A stretch of DNA of 45,182 bases from the NCBI GenBank assembly GCA_017421325.1, contig JAFOJO010000016.1:1-45182 (forward strand), in the 5' to 3' direction. The notes under the pieces are model-generated. The model was not told the origin of the DNA, did not search any database, and worked only from the letters and a program-made list of their open reading frames with translations. A program made the position numbers and the translations under genes. The DNA comes from Candidatus Saccharimonadota bacterium. GTDB lineage: Bacteria; Patescibacteriota; Saccharimonadia; Saccharimonadales; Saccharimonadaceae. Below, one piece after another: positions 17,294 through 26,917 of this stretch (positions are counted from its first letter, which is position 1; each line of letters opens with the position of its first letter).

Positions 17294-18247
17294 ATGAGGA
17301 AGGTGATTTCGGTAGTGGTGCCGGTGTATAACGAAGAGGCAGGGATACGGGATTTTTTGATGCAACAATTGATACCAGTATTGGATGAGCTAAAATATGG
17401 GGCGGAGGTGATTTTGGTAAATGATGGGTCGGGCGATAAGACGGTGGAGAAAATTCGGGAATGCGTGGGCGGAAAGAAAGACATAAAGTTGATTAGTTTT
17501 GCGAGAAATTTTGGTAAAGAGATTGCATTGACCGCAGGGCTACAGCATGCGAAGGGCGATGCGGTGATTATGATAGATGCAGACGGACAACATCCGGTAG
17601 AGATGATTCCGAAAATGGTGGAAAAGTGGGAAAATGGAGCACAGATAGTAACGGCGGTGAGGGATGAAAATACTACGAAGCACAAAATGGGTTCGCGAAT
17701 TTATTATGCAATGATGAGAATGTTTGGAAATAAAAATATTGTGGTAGGAGCGATGGACTTTCGGCTAGTGGATAGAGATGTGATGGATGAATTTAATAAA
17801 ATGACGGAACGAAATAGGCTAACGCGGGGACTAATAGATTGGCTAGGTGTACCACAGGAATATATTAAAGTACACACGAAAAATAGAATGAATGGCAAGC
17901 CGACTTATAGTGCTAAGAGGCTAATGGCTTTGACAGTGGATGGTTTGGTGTCTTCGTCTAGAACTCCGCTTTTGATTTTTGGCTATATTGGGCTATTTAT
18001 TACAGTAGTATCGCTGATTTTGGGATTGTTTATTTTGATTCAACAGTATATAATGGGTGATCCGCTGGGGTTAGATTGGAGTGGGGCGGTGGCGATGAGT
18101 GTGTTTGTGTCGTTTCTTGTGGGGCTGGTACTGATTTCGCAGGCGATTACAGCGATTTATATTTCGCAGATTCATGTAGAGGCAAAGGGAAGGCCACTTT
18201 ATGTAGTAGATAAAAGAAAATCGTTTGGGCTGGATGATGAGCGGTAA
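17294..18247 (+). CDS. gtrB: GtrB/DPM1-like polyprenyl-phosphate glycosyltransferase
   Basis: This is a 317-residue GT2 enzyme of the dolichol-phosphate-sugar synthase type. It has ISVVVPVYNEEAGI, LVNDGSGDKTVE near residue 40, LISFARNFGKEIALTAGL near 75 and MIDADGQHPVEMIP near 95 with the catalytic DAD. Two transmembrane helices follow at about 230-255 and 265-295. It should load a sugar, usually glucose, on undecaprenyl phosphate. The divergent GtrA homologue would flip it and the GtrII-like protein two genes downstream would transfer it to a surface polymer. It overlaps the deacetylase gene by 11 bases. Confidence 0.92.
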   Translation: MRKVISVVVPVYNEEAGIRDFLMQQLIPVLDELKYGAEVILVNDGSGDKTVEKIRECVGGKKDIKLISFARNFGKEIALTAGLQHAKGDAVIMIDADGQHPVEMIPKMVEKWENGAQIVTAVRDENTTKHKMGSRIYYAMMRMFGNKNIVVGAMDFRLVDRDVMDEFNKMTERNRLTRGLIDWLGVPQEYIKVHTKNRMNGKPTYSAKRLMALTVDGLVSSSRTPLLIFGYIGLFITVVSLILGLFILIQQYIMGDPLGLDWSGAVAMSVFVSFLVGLVLISQAITAIYISQIHVEAKGRPLYVVDKRKSFGLDDER

Positions 18248-19046
18248 GATATTACTTAGTTTTGATGTGGAGGAATTTGATTTGCCGAGGGAACATGGAG
18301 AGGAAATTTCTTTGGAAGAGGGGTTAAAAGTATCGGCGGAGGGATTAAAGAGGATTTTGAAAACTTTAAATGAAACTAATGTGAAGGTGACATTTTTTTG
18401 CACGGGGAATTTTGCGGAAGGCAGGCCGGAGCTAGTGAACGAAATTGTGGAAGGTGGACATGAAATAGCTTGTCACGGAGTGGATCATTTTAAACCGATG
18501 GCAAGTGACGTGAAAAAGTCTAAGAAAATAGTAGAAAAGGTGGCGGGCGTGAAAGTGCGTGGATATCGCCAGCCAAGGATGCAAAAAATAGATTATGAAG
18601 AATTGAAGCGATGCGGGTATAAATATGATTCAAGTGTGAACCCAGCGTTTATTCCGGGAAGGTATAATAATTTGAAAGTGCCGAAAAAGCCATTTATGAG
18701 AGGTGGGGTGTTAGAAATACCTGTTTCGGTGGTGACCTTTATGAGGGTGCCCATGTTTTGGTTGGCGTTGCATCTTTTTCCGAAAAAAATATATTATAGA
18801 TTGGCCAGGATGTGTGTGAAACGAGATGGGTATTTTGCGACCTATTTTCATCCGTGGGAGTTTGCGGATTTGGTTGGATTTGCTGTAGTGCCAGGATATA
18901 TTAAAAAGAACAGCGGTGTGAAGTTAGTAAAGAGACTTCACGGATTAATTGATAATTTGAAAGCTGCTGGGTATGATTTTGTGACTTATGGGAAATTTGG
19001 AGAGGAATGGCTTGAATTAAAGGAGGAAAATGAAAGAGAAATATAA
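18237..19046 (+). CDS. Polysaccharide deacetylase (NodB-like)
   Basis: This 269-residue carbohydrate esterase shows the NodB fold: LSFDVEEFDLP at the N-terminus with the metal-binding/catalytic aspartate pair, VTFFCTGNFAE near residue 50, HEIACHGVDHF near 75 (metal-binding histidines), GYRQPRM near 110 and YFHPWEF near 200. It removes acetyl groups from N-acetylated sugars in surface glycan or peptidoglycan. No signal peptide is seen, so it may act on cytoplasmic lipid-linked intermediates. ATG codons at 18234 and 18237 and a TTG at 18225 are all possible starts; 18237 is chosen as nearest to the conserved core. It overlaps both neighbours, so the three genes form an operon. Confidence 0.85.
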   Translation: MSGKILLSFDVEEFDLPREHGEEISLEEGLKVSAEGLKRILKTLNETNVKVTFFCTGNFAEGRPELVNEIVEGGHEIACHGVDHFKPMASDVKKSKKIVEKVAGVKVRGYRQPRMQKIDYEELKRCGYKYDSSVNPAFIPGRYNNLKVPKKPFMRGGVLEIPVSVVTFMRVPMFWLALHLFPKKIYYRLARMCVKRDGYFATYFHPWEFADLVGFAVVPGYIKKNSGVKLVKRLHGLIDNLKAAGYDFVTYGKFGEEWLELKEENEREI

Positions 19047-20565
19047 AAAGTTTAAAATTAATTTGAAGAAGGTTTGGCGAGAGAATCGATTTTTGATGAA
19101 GCCGTTTTTGGTGATGCTAGCGATTTATTTGTTGGGAGTTTCGGCGCTGCTGTTAGCAGGGGTACATTATGCAGATGATGTGGCGCGGACGACTTATGGG
19201 TATGCAGAATGGGCTGGGTTTAGCCGATATATTAGCACGATAGTGTCGCATGGTTTACACGGTGATTGGTATTTGACAAATATTGCTCCTTGGCCGCAGT
19301 TGCTTGCGCTAGTGGTATTGGCATTTTCTAGCATAGCTTTTATTTGCGTGGTGCTGGGGCGAGAAATTTTCAAAAAGAAGTGGACAAAATGGATTTGGCC
19401 GATTATAGCGGTGGTACCGCTAGGACTAAATCCATATATGTTGGAATGTTTGTCATATCAATACGATTCGATTTATATGGCCGTGTCGATTTTGTTTGCG
19501 ATTTTGCCATTTTTGTTTTGGAAAAAACAGAATTGGTGGATGTTTGGTTTAGCGATTGTGGTTGGGATATTGGTGGTGTGTATGACTTATCAGGCATCGA
19601 TTGGGATTTTTCCGATGCTAGTGATTTTTGTGGCAGTGAGAGAGTGGAGCAAGAAGGAAATAAAAAATAAAGAAATTGTGAAGTTTTTACTGGTAACGAT
19701 AGGTGTGTTTTTGTTGACGGTAGTAGTATTTCAGAAATTTTTGATGAGACCAAGAGATGCGTATGCGTCGAATAGCTTGCCGGAAATTGGGAGTTTTTTG
19801 CCATCGCTTTTTGAACACCTGCGACAATATTTCGAATTGATATGGGGAGATTTCCGGATGACATGGAAAGTGCTGGTTGGTATAATTGGCGTGATTTTTG
19901 TAGGGCTTTTTGTGGCGAGAAGTCGTAGGAATCGGATTGTAGCATTTTTGGTGGTTAGCGTTTCGTTGATTTTGATGGCGGTGGCAACGTTGGTGATGTA
20001 TGCAGCTTTGGAAAAACCACTTTATGCGCCAAGGGCGATGTATGCAATAGGGAGTTTGCTAGCTTTGATGAGTGTGTATATAGTGAGTGGTGCATATAGT
20101 AAATGGGTGATGAAAATGCCGGTATTGATTTTGACATATTGTTTTGTGATGTTTGCTTTGACATATGGGAACGCTCTGAGAGAGCAAAATGAGTTTAGAA
20201 ATAGTAGGGTAGAAATGGTGTTGGCGGATTTAAATAAGATGCCAATAATGATTAATGGCGGAGAAAAAATGGTACAGGTGGATGGAGAGATTGGTTTATC
20301 TCCGGTGGTTCGTAATATGCCAATAGAGGATTATAGAATATTGTATCGGCTATTGATGCCGAGTTTTAGTGAAAATATTCCGTGGATGGCATATAGAATA
20401 ACCGAACAGCGTTGGCTGGAAAATATACATTATGTGCCAGGAGTAGATTTGAAAGAGAAGGAGCTACCACTATTAGAGGAAACGATGCTGTATGATATTT
20501 ATGGAGATAAGGAAAATATTTTGATAAAGTTTAAGAATGAAGTGCGATACGATCTGTTGTTTTAA
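19030..20565 (+). CDS. GtrII-like membrane glucosyltransferase
   Basis: This 511-residue protein has about ten hydrophobic helices and resembles the glucosyltransferase GtrII family. The early luminal loop [16 protein letters not shown] carries the acidic pair expected of GT-C enzymes that use polyprenyl-phosphate sugars, and [17 protein letters not shown] lies near residue 145. It would transfer the sugar made by the upstream GtrB homologue to an exported glycan on the outer face. AGGAGG sits four bases before the ATG, which lies inside the deacetylase gene (17-base overlap). A soluble tail of about 100 residues follows the last helix. The acceptor is unknown. Confidence 0.8.
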   Translation: MKEKYKKFKINLKKVWRENRFLMKPFLVMLAIYLLGVSALLLAGVHYADDVARTTYGYAEWAGFSRYISTIVSHGLHGDWYLTNIAPWPQLLALVVLAFSSIAFICVVLGREIFKKKWTKWIWPIIAVVPLGLNPYMLECLSYQYDSIYMAVSILFAILPFLFWKKQNWWMFGLAIVVGILVVCMTYQASIGIFPMLVIFVAVREWSKKEIKNKEIVKFLLVTIGVFLLTVVVFQKFLMRPRDAYASNSLPEIGSFLPSLFEHLRQYFELIWGDFRMTWKVLVGIIGVIFVGLFVARSRRNRIVAFLVVSVSLILMAVATLVMYAALEKPLYAPRAMYAIGSLLALMSVYIVSGAYSKWVMKMPVLILTYCFVMFALTYGNALREQNEFRNSRVEMVLADLNKMPIMINGGEKMVQVDGEIGLSPVVRNMPIEDYRILYRLLMPSFSENIPWMAYRITEQRWLENIHYVPGVDLKEKELPLLEETMLYDIYGDKENILIKFKNEVRYDLLF

Positions 20566-20590
20566 TGGTTTGTAGGTCGGTAGGTTTGTC

Positions 20591-20619
20591 TGGACAAAAG
20601 TTGAATTTTGGGGTATAAT
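20591..20619 (+). promoter_or_regulatory. uvrA promoter
   Basis: TGGACA (20591-20596) and TATAAT (20614-20619) are separated by 17 bases. The predicted start leaves only a few bases before the ATG at 20634. Confidence 0.65.
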
Positions 20620-20633
20620 ATATGCGTTTATAA

Positions 20634-23570
20634 ATGAAGGATGCTATGAGCGAAGATGAAAAAATACGGGAAATAGAGGGGGAGATTTTTGGTAATGAGA
20701 ATTGCATAAGGGTGCGGGGGGCGCGACAAAATAATCTTAAGAATATAGATGTAGATATTCCAAGGGATAGGCTAGTGATAATTACGGGGCTTTCGGGGTC
20801 TGGTAAATCATCGCTCGCATTTGATACGGTATATGCAGAAGGGCAGAGGCGGTATGTAGAGTCACTATCGAGCTACGCCAGGATGTTTCTAGGGATTATG
20901 GACAAGCCGGATGTGGATTCTATCTCTGGGCTATCACCAGCGATATCGATTGACCAGAAATCTACTTCTAGAAATCCGCGTTCGACGGTAGCAACGGTGA
21001 CGGAAGTGTATGATTATCTTAGACTTCTTTTTGCACGGGTAGGGATACCACATTGCCCGATTTGTCATAAACAAGTAAGCAGGCGAACGGTAGATGATAT
21101 CGTGAATGAAGTGATGAAATTGCCTCTAGGATCTAAATTAATGTTACTGGCGCCAATTGTAAGCGCAAAAAAAGGTGAATTTTTACATATACCAGAGCAA
21201 TACTCGGCAAAAGGGTTTTCGCGGGTAAGGGTAGATGGAATAATTTATGCACTGGATGAATTTCCAGAATTGAATAAGAATGAGCGGCATAATATAGAGA
21301 TAGTGGTGGATAGATTTGTATTGAACCCGGAATTAAAAACAAGGATTGCGGGCTCGATAGAACAGGCTTTGGAGATGGGGCAGGGGATTATCCAGCTTCT
21401 AAAGATTAATGACCGGACCACGGCGGTGGGGGAGAGTAAGATTACGGCAGATAATACGGAAGTGTTAACTTATTCGCAAAGATATGCTTGTCCGGACCAT
21501 CCGGATGAACTAATACCAGAATTGACACCGAGACTATTTAGCTTTAACGCACCAGAGGGGGCATGCCCGACTTGTACGGGTCTAGGGTCGAGGATGGAGA
21601 TAGATCCAGGGCTGGTATTTAATAATAACCTCACGATTGCGGAAGGTGGAATTCGGCCATTTAATAGGGTGGGGCAGGATTCGTGGTGGCTGAAACGGCT
21701 GATGGCGGTGGGGGTAAAGCATAATTTTAATGTGTATACGCCGATAGGGGAATTATCTGAAGAAGTGCGGCAATTGATTTTGTATGGTACGGGGGATGAG
21801 AAGTACGAGATGAAGGTGTCGGGAAGCGGGAGGTTCGCTGATGGTACGGTATATCAGACTACTTATGAAGGCGTAATCCCGACATTGGAGAGAAGATATA
21901 ATGATCCGAAGATTTCGGAATTTATGAAGCATGATATTGAAAGATTTATGCGAGTGCGAGAGTGTCAGACTTGCCATGGGGCGCGGTTAAAACCGGCAGT
22001 GTTAGCAGTAACGATTCATGATTTAAATATTGTAGATATGTGCAATTTGGATGTGGATGCGACTTTAGAAGTGTTAAATCAAGATTTGGGTTTTAGCGAG
22101 GATGAAGAGTTGATCGCGAAGCCTATTTTGAAGGAAATTCGTGAGCGAGTAAAATTTATGCAAGATGTGGGATTGGGGTACTTGGAACTGGGGCGAGCGG
22201 CGAATACTCTCTCTGGTGGTGAGGCGCAACGGATACGACTAGCTACGCAAATAGGGTCGGGGCTCCAGGGGGTGCTGTACGTGCTAGATGAGCCATCTAT
22301 CGGATTACATCAGCGGGATAATGATAAGCTGATTGCGACCCTGAAGCACTTGCGTGATTTAAAAAATACGGTACTAGTAGTGGAACATGATGAAGACACT
22401 ATGCTTTCGTCTGATTATATCATAGATATTGGGCCAGGCGCTGGTGCAAAAGGTGGGCTACTGGTGGCAGCAGGGACGCCAGAGGAGATAATGGCGAACC
22501 CGGATTCGATTACAGGAAAATATTTGTCTGGCGAAATGACGATTGCGACGCCGAAAAAGCGAAGAAAAGCGAAAAAGGGTAAAGAACTAGTGGTGGTGGG
22601 AGCTAGGGAAAATAATCTTAAAAACATAGATGTGCATTTTCCTCTAGGGGTAATGACGGTAGTGTCTGGCGTATCGGGTTCTGGCAAATCTACTTTGGTG
22701 AATTCGATTTTGGCAAATGAGCTGGCGGCGAGGCTAAATCGGGCACAAACTGTTTCGGGGACTCATGAACGGATTGATGGAATTGAGAATTTGAATAAAG
22801 TAATAGTAATAGATCAAAGCCCAATTGGACGAACGCCCCGGAGTAACCCGGCCACATATACTGGGGTGTTTACGGCGATACGCGAACTATTTGCGGCGCA
22901 GCCGGAGGCGGAAGTGCGAGGCTATAAGGCTGGTAGGTTTAGTTTTAACGTGAAAGGTGGGCGATGTGAAAATTGTCAGGGTGATGGGGTGAACAAAATT
23001 GAAATGCACTTTTTGCCGGATGTATATGTAACGTGTCCGAAGTGCCGTGGTAGACGGTATAATGCAGAGGCTTTGGAAATTAAATATAAAGGTAAAGATA
23101 TTTCGCAAGTGTTAGATATGACGATAGACGAGGCGGTGGAGTTTTTTGCGAATATTCCATCTATTGCTACAAAGTTGCGTACTATTCAAGAAGTAGGGTT
23201 AGGCTATATTAAATTAGGTCAACCGGCTACGACTTTTTCGGGGGGCGAGGCGCAACGGATTAAGTTGGCTACAGAATTAGCAAGGCGGTCTACAGGTAAA
23301 ACTTTATATATTTTAGATGAGCCGACCACGGGGTTACATACGGATGACGTGAAGCGGTTGCTTGCGATTTTAAATAAGTTGGTGGATGGCGGAAATTCAA
23401 TGATTATTATTGAACATAATTTGCATGTGATAAAGAGCGCAGATTGGGTGATAGACATGGGGCCGGAAGGGGGGTTAAAAGGCGGTATGGTTTGCGCAGA
23501 AGGTACGCCAGAGGATTTGGCGAAAAAAGCTAACACGCCGACTGGAGAATATCTTAGGAGGTATTTGTGA
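20634..23570 (+). CDS. uvrA: Excinuclease ABC subunit A
   Basis: UvrA recognises DNA damage in nucleotide excision repair and hands it to UvrB. The 978-residue protein has two ATP-binding cassettes: Walker [10 protein letters not shown] near residue 52 and GVSGSGKST near 680, ABC signatures [12 protein letters not shown] and [12 protein letters not shown], and Walker B regions [11 protein letters not shown] and [11 protein letters not shown]. Zinc-binding cysteine pairs occur at CPIC near 141, at CPTC in the middle, and as CENC/CPKC near 779-805. It is slightly longer than usual because of about 22 residues before the [16 protein letters not shown] core; an ATG at 20646 is an alternative start. 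It has its own promoter. Confidence 0.97.
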   Translation: MKDAMSEDEKIREIEGEIFGNENCIRVRGARQNNLKNIDVDIPRDRLVIITGLSGSGKSSLAFDTVYAEGQRRYVESLSSYARMFLGIMDKPDVDSISGLSPAISIDQKSTSRNPRSTVATVTEVYDYLRLLFARVGIPHCPICHKQVSRRTVDDIVNEVMKLPLGSKLMLLAPIVSAKKGEFLHIPEQYSAKGFSRVRVDGIIYALDEFPELNKNERHNIEIVVDRFVLNPELKTRIAGSIEQALEMGQGIIQLLKINDRTTAVGESKITADNTEVLTYSQRYACPDHPDELIPELTPRLFSFNAPEGACPTCTGLGSRMEIDPGLVFNNNLTIAEGGIRPFNRVGQDSWWLKRLMAVGVKHNFNVYTPIGELSEEVRQLILYGTGDEKYEMKVSGSGRFADGTVYQTTYEGVIPTLERRYNDPKISEFMKHDIERFMRVRECQTCHGARLKPAVLAVTIHDLNIVDMCNLDVDATLEVLNQDLGFSEDEELIAKPILKEIRERVKFMQDVGLGYLELGRAANTLSGGEAQRIRLATQIGSGLQGVLYVLDEPSIGLHQRDNDKLIATLKHLRDLKNTVLVVEHDEDTMLSSDYIIDIGPGAGAKGGLLVAAGTPEEIMANPDSITGKYLSGEMTIATPKKRRKAKKGKELVVVGARENNLKNIDVHFPLGVMTVVSGVSGSGKSTLVNSILANELAARLNRAQTVSGTHERIDGIENLNKVIVIDQSPIGRTPRSNPATYTGVFTAIRELFAAQPEAEVRGYKAGRFSFNVKGGRCENCQGDGVNKIEMHFLPDVYVTCPKCRGRRYNAEALEIKYKGKDISQVLDMTIDEAVEFFANIPSIATKLRTIQEVGLGYIKLGQPATTFSGGEAQRIKLATELARRSTGKTLYILDEPTTGLHTDDVKRLLAILNKLVDGGNSMIIIEHNLHVIKSADWVIDMGPEGGLKGGMVCAEGTPEDLAKKANTPTGEYLRRYL

Positions 23571-23580
23571 TTCAGGATGC

Positions 23581-23702
23581 GAAAAACATCGTATCTCGGA
23601 AGCTTCGCGACGTGGTAATCTTTGATTGTACCACGTCGCTGCGCCCCTTCGGCGACAAAATCATAGATTTTGTCTTTATGTTCCTCAATACTGATGTTTT
23701 TC
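23581..23702 (+). repeat. Structured intergenic element, copy A
   Basis: This 122-base element lies between uvrA and the methyltransferase gene. It is closed by a perfect 10-bp helix (23581-23590 with 23693-23702). Inside are an 11-bp hairpin (23607-23617 with 23629-23639) and a 9-bp hairpin (23654-23662 with 23666-23674). The joining parts CGGAAGC, CGGCGAC and GTCTTTATGTTCCTCAAT are shared with copy B at 40107-40207, whereas the helices differ in sequence. The strand is assigned by the shared orientation of both copies and is not certain. It may be an RNA processing or small-RNA element, or a miniature mobile element. Confidence 0.7.
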
Positions 23703-23727
23703 ACATTTTAAACCAAGGATTTGTGAG

Positions 23728-24324
23728 ATGAGTTTCAAGAATGATCAGGTTTCGGAACTGGAAACAGAGAGGATATTGGAAATAGCCAGAGAGTGTTTAA
23801 CGGTGGATGGTGATTTTGTGGAATTGGGGTGTTATAGGGGTGACACTTCGCTATTATTAGCAGAGCTGCTTGTGGAAAAGTCGGTGGAAAAACCTGTGAA
23901 AAAGTTGTGGATATATGACTCTTTTGAGGGTTTACCGGGGAAAAGTAAAGAAGATGAATCGGAAGTAGGAAAAGAATTTCAACAGGGGGAGCTAGCGGTA
24001 ACAAAAAGAGAGGTGAAGGCAAGGTTTTTGAGAGCGGGGCTACCAGTACCAGTGATTAAAAAGGCGTGGTTCAACGAGTTGACAGAGGCGGATTTACCGG
24101 AAAAAATTGCTTTTGCGTTTTTAGATGGGGATCTATATGAGTCTATTAGAGATAGCTTGAGGTTGGTTGAGGATAAAGTGAGTAAAGGGAGTGTAATAAT
24201 GGTACATGATTACGATAATCCAGCTTTACCAGGGGTGACAAGGGCGGTAGATGAGTGGCTAAAGAATAGAGATATAAAAATGCAAAAATATCGAAGTTTG
24301 GCGATAATTAATTATATAGTATAA
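23728..24324 (+). CDS. TylF/MycF-like methyltransferase
   Basis: This is a 198-residue class I methyltransferase-like protein. The SAM-binding motif is FVELGCYRGDTSLLLAEL (about residues 31-48) and the second strand is LWIYDSFEGLPG near 72. FAFLDGDLYESIRDSL near 133 carries the metal-binding aspartates of the TylF group, and IMVHDYDNPALPGV near 155 completes the pattern. TylF enzymes O-methylate sugars in antibiotics; bacterial relatives often methylate surface glycans, which would fit the envelope genes upstream. AAGGA lies nine bases before the ATG. It follows structured element A by 25 bases. Confidence 0.82.
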   Translation: MSFKNDQVSELETERILEIARECLTVDGDFVELGCYRGDTSLLLAELLVEKSVEKPVKKLWIYDSFEGLPGKSKEDESEVGKEFQQGELAVTKREVKARFLRAGLPVPVIKKAWFNELTEADLPEKIAFAFLDGDLYESIRDSLRLVEDKVSKGSVIMVHDYDNPALPGVTRAVDEWLKNRDIKMQKYRSLAIINYIV

Positions 24325-24325
24325 T
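24320..24325 (+). promoter_or_regulatory. -10 box of the TetR-like gene (leaderless)
   Basis: TATAAT ends seven bases before the ATG at 24333 and includes the last codons of the methyltransferase gene. No ribosome-binding site is seen between it and the ATG. Confidence 0.55.
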
Positions 24326-24332
24326 AAGGATT

Positions 24333-24908
24333 ATGAGTATTGCTAGGCTGACGGAAAGGAAGCTAAGGGATGCTCGTTTCAGAAAAAATGAAGAGGCCTT
24401 ATTTAGGGCCTTTTTTGAAGAAGAAGTCGAAATGAAGCTTAGCATGGGTGAACTAGCTCGAAAAATAGGGGTGAATAGAGTGACTATTTACCGTCATCAC
24501 CGGATGCCGCGCGAAATTATGGGAGATTATGAACGGCATATTTTAGAAAAATACGTAGAGTTGATGGTCGAGATAAGAAAAAGAGAGGGTATGGAGCTAA
24601 GGCGAATGTATTATGAGGTGATATTGTTTATTTTGCAAAATCGAAGAATATTTGAGATGCTAATGGAACGGAAGAATTTTAAAGTATTAGAGGGGATGAT
24701 AGTGATGCTTGAGCCAGAAATAATGGATTTTATAAAATTATCTGGTGATTATGAACGGATTTTTAGGGTATATGTGGGGGAGATTGTGGGGTTAATTGTG
24801 AATTGGGAGTTAGATGGATTCCAAGAGGTGGAAATAATGAAATTATTAAATAATATGATGTATCTAACGAAAAGTGCCAGACAGAGACTTTTGCCATTGG
24901 TAAATTAG
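24333..24908 (+). CDS. TetR-family-like transcriptional regulator
   Basis: This 191-residue protein has an N-terminal helix-turn-helix of the TetR type: EALFRAFFEEEVEMKLSMGE, then LARKIGVNRVTIYRHHRMP (about residues 42-60), where the recognition helix ends in the usual YRHH pattern. The rest is all-helical and rich in Met, Glu and Arg, as expected of a ligand-binding/dimer domain. Its target is unknown. The stop codon lies inside the CIRCE operator of groES, so the gene sits directly before groESL without belonging to HrcA, which would be about 340 residues and is not in this window. Possible targets are itself or the neighbouring methyltransferase. Confidence 0.72.
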   Translation: MSIARLTERKLRDARFRKNEEALFRAFFEEEVEMKLSMGELARKIGVNRVTIYRHHRMPREIMGDYERHILEKYVELMVEIRKREGMELRRMYYEVILFILQNRRIFEMLMERKNFKVLEGMIVMLEPEIMDFIKLSGDYERIFRVYVGEIVGLIVNWELDGFQEVEIMKLLNNMMYLTKSARQRLLPLVN

Positions 24909-24931
24909 CACTCGGGGGTTGTAAGTGCTAA
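24905..24931 (+). promoter_or_regulatory. CIRCE operator of groESL (HrcA-binding site)
   Basis: TTAGCACTC, nine spacer bases, then AAGTGCTAA; one mismatch to the consensus inverted repeat. It covers the -35 region of the groES promoter and overlaps the stop codon of the TetR-like gene. HrcA binds CIRCE and represses chaperone genes until heat stress. Confidence 0.9.
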
Positions 24932-24946
24932 TTTTTGTGCTATAAT
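24919..24946 (+). promoter_or_regulatory. groESL promoter
   Basis: TTGTAA (24919-24924) and TATAAT (24941-24946, preceded by TGC) are spaced by 16 bases. The -35 is inside CIRCE, so HrcA binding should block RNA polymerase. Unlike many genes here, a 5' leader with AAAAGGAG follows. Confidence 0.7.
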
Positions 24947-24967
24947 GGGGGCAGAAAAGGAGACAAT

Positions 24968-25222
24968 ATGGCATTAAAACCGTTGAAAGATAGGGTAGTG
25001 GCAAAAGTAGAAAAGCCACTAGAAAAAACAAAATCAGGAATACTATTGGGGGAAGCAAAGGAAAAACCGGCTTATGCGGTGGTAGAATCGGTAGGTCCAG
25101 AGGTAAAAGCTGTGAAAAAAGGTGACAAGATAGTGTATAAAGAATATTCTACGACAGAGATAAAAGTAGAAGAAATAGATTATATTATCTTGAAAGAAGA
25201 AGACATACTGGCTACTTTGTAG
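24968..25222 (+). CDS. groES: Co-chaperonin GroES
   Basis: This is an 84-residue lid of the GroEL chamber. It has LKPLKDRVVAKVEKPLEKT at the N-terminus, then TKSGILLGEAKEKPAYAVVE, which contains the mobile GroEL-binding loop, and the KKGDKIVYKEYSTTEI barrel strands. The C-terminal YIILKEEDILATL is typical. It is slightly shorter than the usual 95 residues because the N-terminal frame before ATG 24968 is only leader. AAAAGGAG lies five bases upstream. groEL follows after 42 bases, so the two are cotranscribed under CIRCE control. Confidence 0.95.
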   Translation: MALKPLKDRVVAKVEKPLEKTKSGILLGEAKEKPAYAVVESVGPEVKAVKKGDKIVYKEYSTTEIKVEEIDYIILKEEDILATL

Positions 25223-25264
25223 ATTGTGAAAAAACTTGTGGAAAACTTATAAAAAGGAGAAAAT

Positions 25265-26881
25265 ATGGCAAAGAAAATTTATTACGAAGCAGAGGCGCGG
25301 GAAAAAGTGTTATCTGGGGCGAAGCAATTATATGATGCAGTGAAAGTGACGTTTGGCCCGAAGGGTAAAAACGTAATTATAGAGAAGGAGTATGGTGCGC
25401 CGGTGATTACGCATGATGGTGTAACAGTGGCAGAAGCGGTGGAGCTGCCGAATAAGGATGAGACGCTAGGCGAAGCGGTGGGGGCGAAGTTAATTAAAAC
25501 TGCAGCGCAAAAGCTAAACAAGGTGGCTGGTGATGGTACTACTACAGTGACGGTGTTAACTTATAACATTTTGAACGAAGCGAATAAGCTGATTGCTGCA
25601 GGGGTGAACCCGATGGAGTTACGCCGTGGTATGGAGAAGGCTGGCGCAGAAATTGTGGCGGAAATTGATAAGATGGCGGAAAAGATCGAAGGAGATGATA
25701 AGAAGGTGGCTGAAGTAGCGACGATTTCTGCTGGGGATGAGAAGATTGGCGGGCTAATTGCGGAAGTGATTTCAAAAATTGGTAAAGATGGTGTAGTAAC
25801 AGTAGAGGCAGGTCAGGGGTTGGAGATGGAAGAAGAAATTGTAGAAGGGTTTTCTTATGATAAGGGATATTCTTCGCCGTTCTTCGTGACAGACGTTAAC
25901 CGGCAGGAAGCGATTTTTGAGAAGCCACTAGTGTTGATTACGGATAAAAAGTTGTCAGCGGCGAGCGATATTTTACCGCTGCTAGAAAAGTGTGCGCAGG
26001 CTGGGAAGAAAGACTTGGTGATTATTGCGGAGGAAGTAGAAGGTGAGGCGCTGTCGCTACTGGTGCTTAATAAACTGAAGGGTGTGTTTAATTCACTAGT
26101 ACTCAAGGCTCCTTCGTTTGGCGATAGACGCAAGGAAATAATGGAAGATATTGCGATACTCACGGATGCAACGGTGGTGTCTGCGGACAAGGGGTTGAAG
26201 TTGGAAGAAGTTGGGTTAGAGGTGCTAGGTTCAGCGGCAAAGGTGATTGCTGCGAAAGATGAAACTACAATTATCAAGGGTGCGGGTGATGCAAAGGCGG
26301 TAGCAGATAGGATTAAATTAATTCACGCACAGGCTGAGATGGCAAAATCTGATTACGAGAGGGAAGAATTTGAGAAGCGTGCGGCGGCATTATCTGGTAA
26401 GGTAGCGGTGATTAAAGTAGGTGGCGCAACGGAAACTGAGATTGATGAGAAGAAATTCCGGGTAGATGATGCAGTAGCAGCAACTAAGGCGGCACTAGCG
26501 GAAGGTATAGTAGCTGGTGGTGGGGTAACGCTAGTGAATTTGGCAGGTAAACTAAAGGCTGACAACGCCGGTGCGAAAATTGTACAAAATGCTTTGAAGG
26601 CGCCGTTTGTACATATTATGGAAAATGCAGGGCTAAATGCGCAGGCATTACTAGCCGAGGTGGAGAAATCTGGCAAGGCAGGGTTAGGCGTAGATGTGAT
26701 GGCTCCAGAGAAAGGTTTGGCAGATTTGAAAAAGGCTGGCGTGATTGACCCGGCGAAGGTGACAAAAGAAGCAGTAAAGAATGCTACTTCTATAGCGGCG
26801 ACGGCGATTACGATGGGGGCTCTCATCTGTGAAATTCCGGAAGAGAAGCCGGTAACTCCAGATATGGGTGGTATGTACTAA
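25265..26881 (+). CDS. groEL: Chaperonin GroEL
   Basis: This is a 538-residue subunit of the ATP-driven folding chamber. Typical segments are KVTFGPKGKNVIIEKEYGAP near residue 28, VAGDGTTTVTVL near 84 with the catalytic aspartate, EEIVEGFSYDKGYSSPFFVT in the apical domain near 190, VAAGGG-type VAGGGVTLVN near 408, and GLGVDVM near 475. The C-terminus ends in DMGGMY, a short version of the GGM repeat tail. AAAAGGAG precedes the ATG. A strong hairpin terminator follows the stop codon immediately. It works with the upstream GroES. Confidence 0.97.
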   Translation: MAKKIYYEAEAREKVLSGAKQLYDAVKVTFGPKGKNVIIEKEYGAPVITHDGVTVAEAVELPNKDETLGEAVGAKLIKTAAQKLNKVAGDGTTTVTVLTYNILNEANKLIAAGVNPMELRRGMEKAGAEIVAEIDKMAEKIEGDDKKVAEVATISAGDEKIGGLIAEVISKIGKDGVVTVEAGQGLEMEEEIVEGFSYDKGYSSPFFVTDVNRQEAIFEKPLVLITDKKLSAASDILPLLEKCAQAGKKDLVIIAEEVEGEALSLLVLNKLKGVFNSLVLKAPSFGDRRKEIMEDIAILTDATVVSADKGLKLEEVGLEVLGSAAKVIAAKDETTIIKGAGDAKAVADRIKLIHAQAEMAKSDYEREEFEKRAAALSGKVAVIKVGGATETEIDEKKFRVDDAVAATKAALAEGIVAGGGVTLVNLAGKLKADNAGAKIVQNALKAPFVHIMENAGLNAQALLAEVEKSGKAGLGVDVMAPEKGLADLKKAGVIDPAKVTKEAVKNATSIAATAITMGALICEIPEEKPVTPDMGGMY

Positions 26882-26908
26882 AAAATAACCCCGAAAGGGG
26901 TTATTTTT
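26881..26908 (+). terminator. Bidirectional intrinsic terminator after groEL
   Basis: A 12-bp stem AAAAATAACCCC/GGGGTTATTTTT with a GAAA tetraloop. The flanking A and T runs allow it to stop groEL transcripts and the convergent gene at 26918. Confidence 0.9.
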
Positions 26909-26917
26909 AAAGGAGGT

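Noticed and set aside
23591-23704. Minus-strand reading frame through element A (SIEEHKDKIYDF...)
   Set aside because: The frame runs on antisense through uvrA without a protein-like pattern, and in element B the same frame is broken by stops. Helix pairing explains the conservation better, although decayed coding copies cannot be fully excluded.
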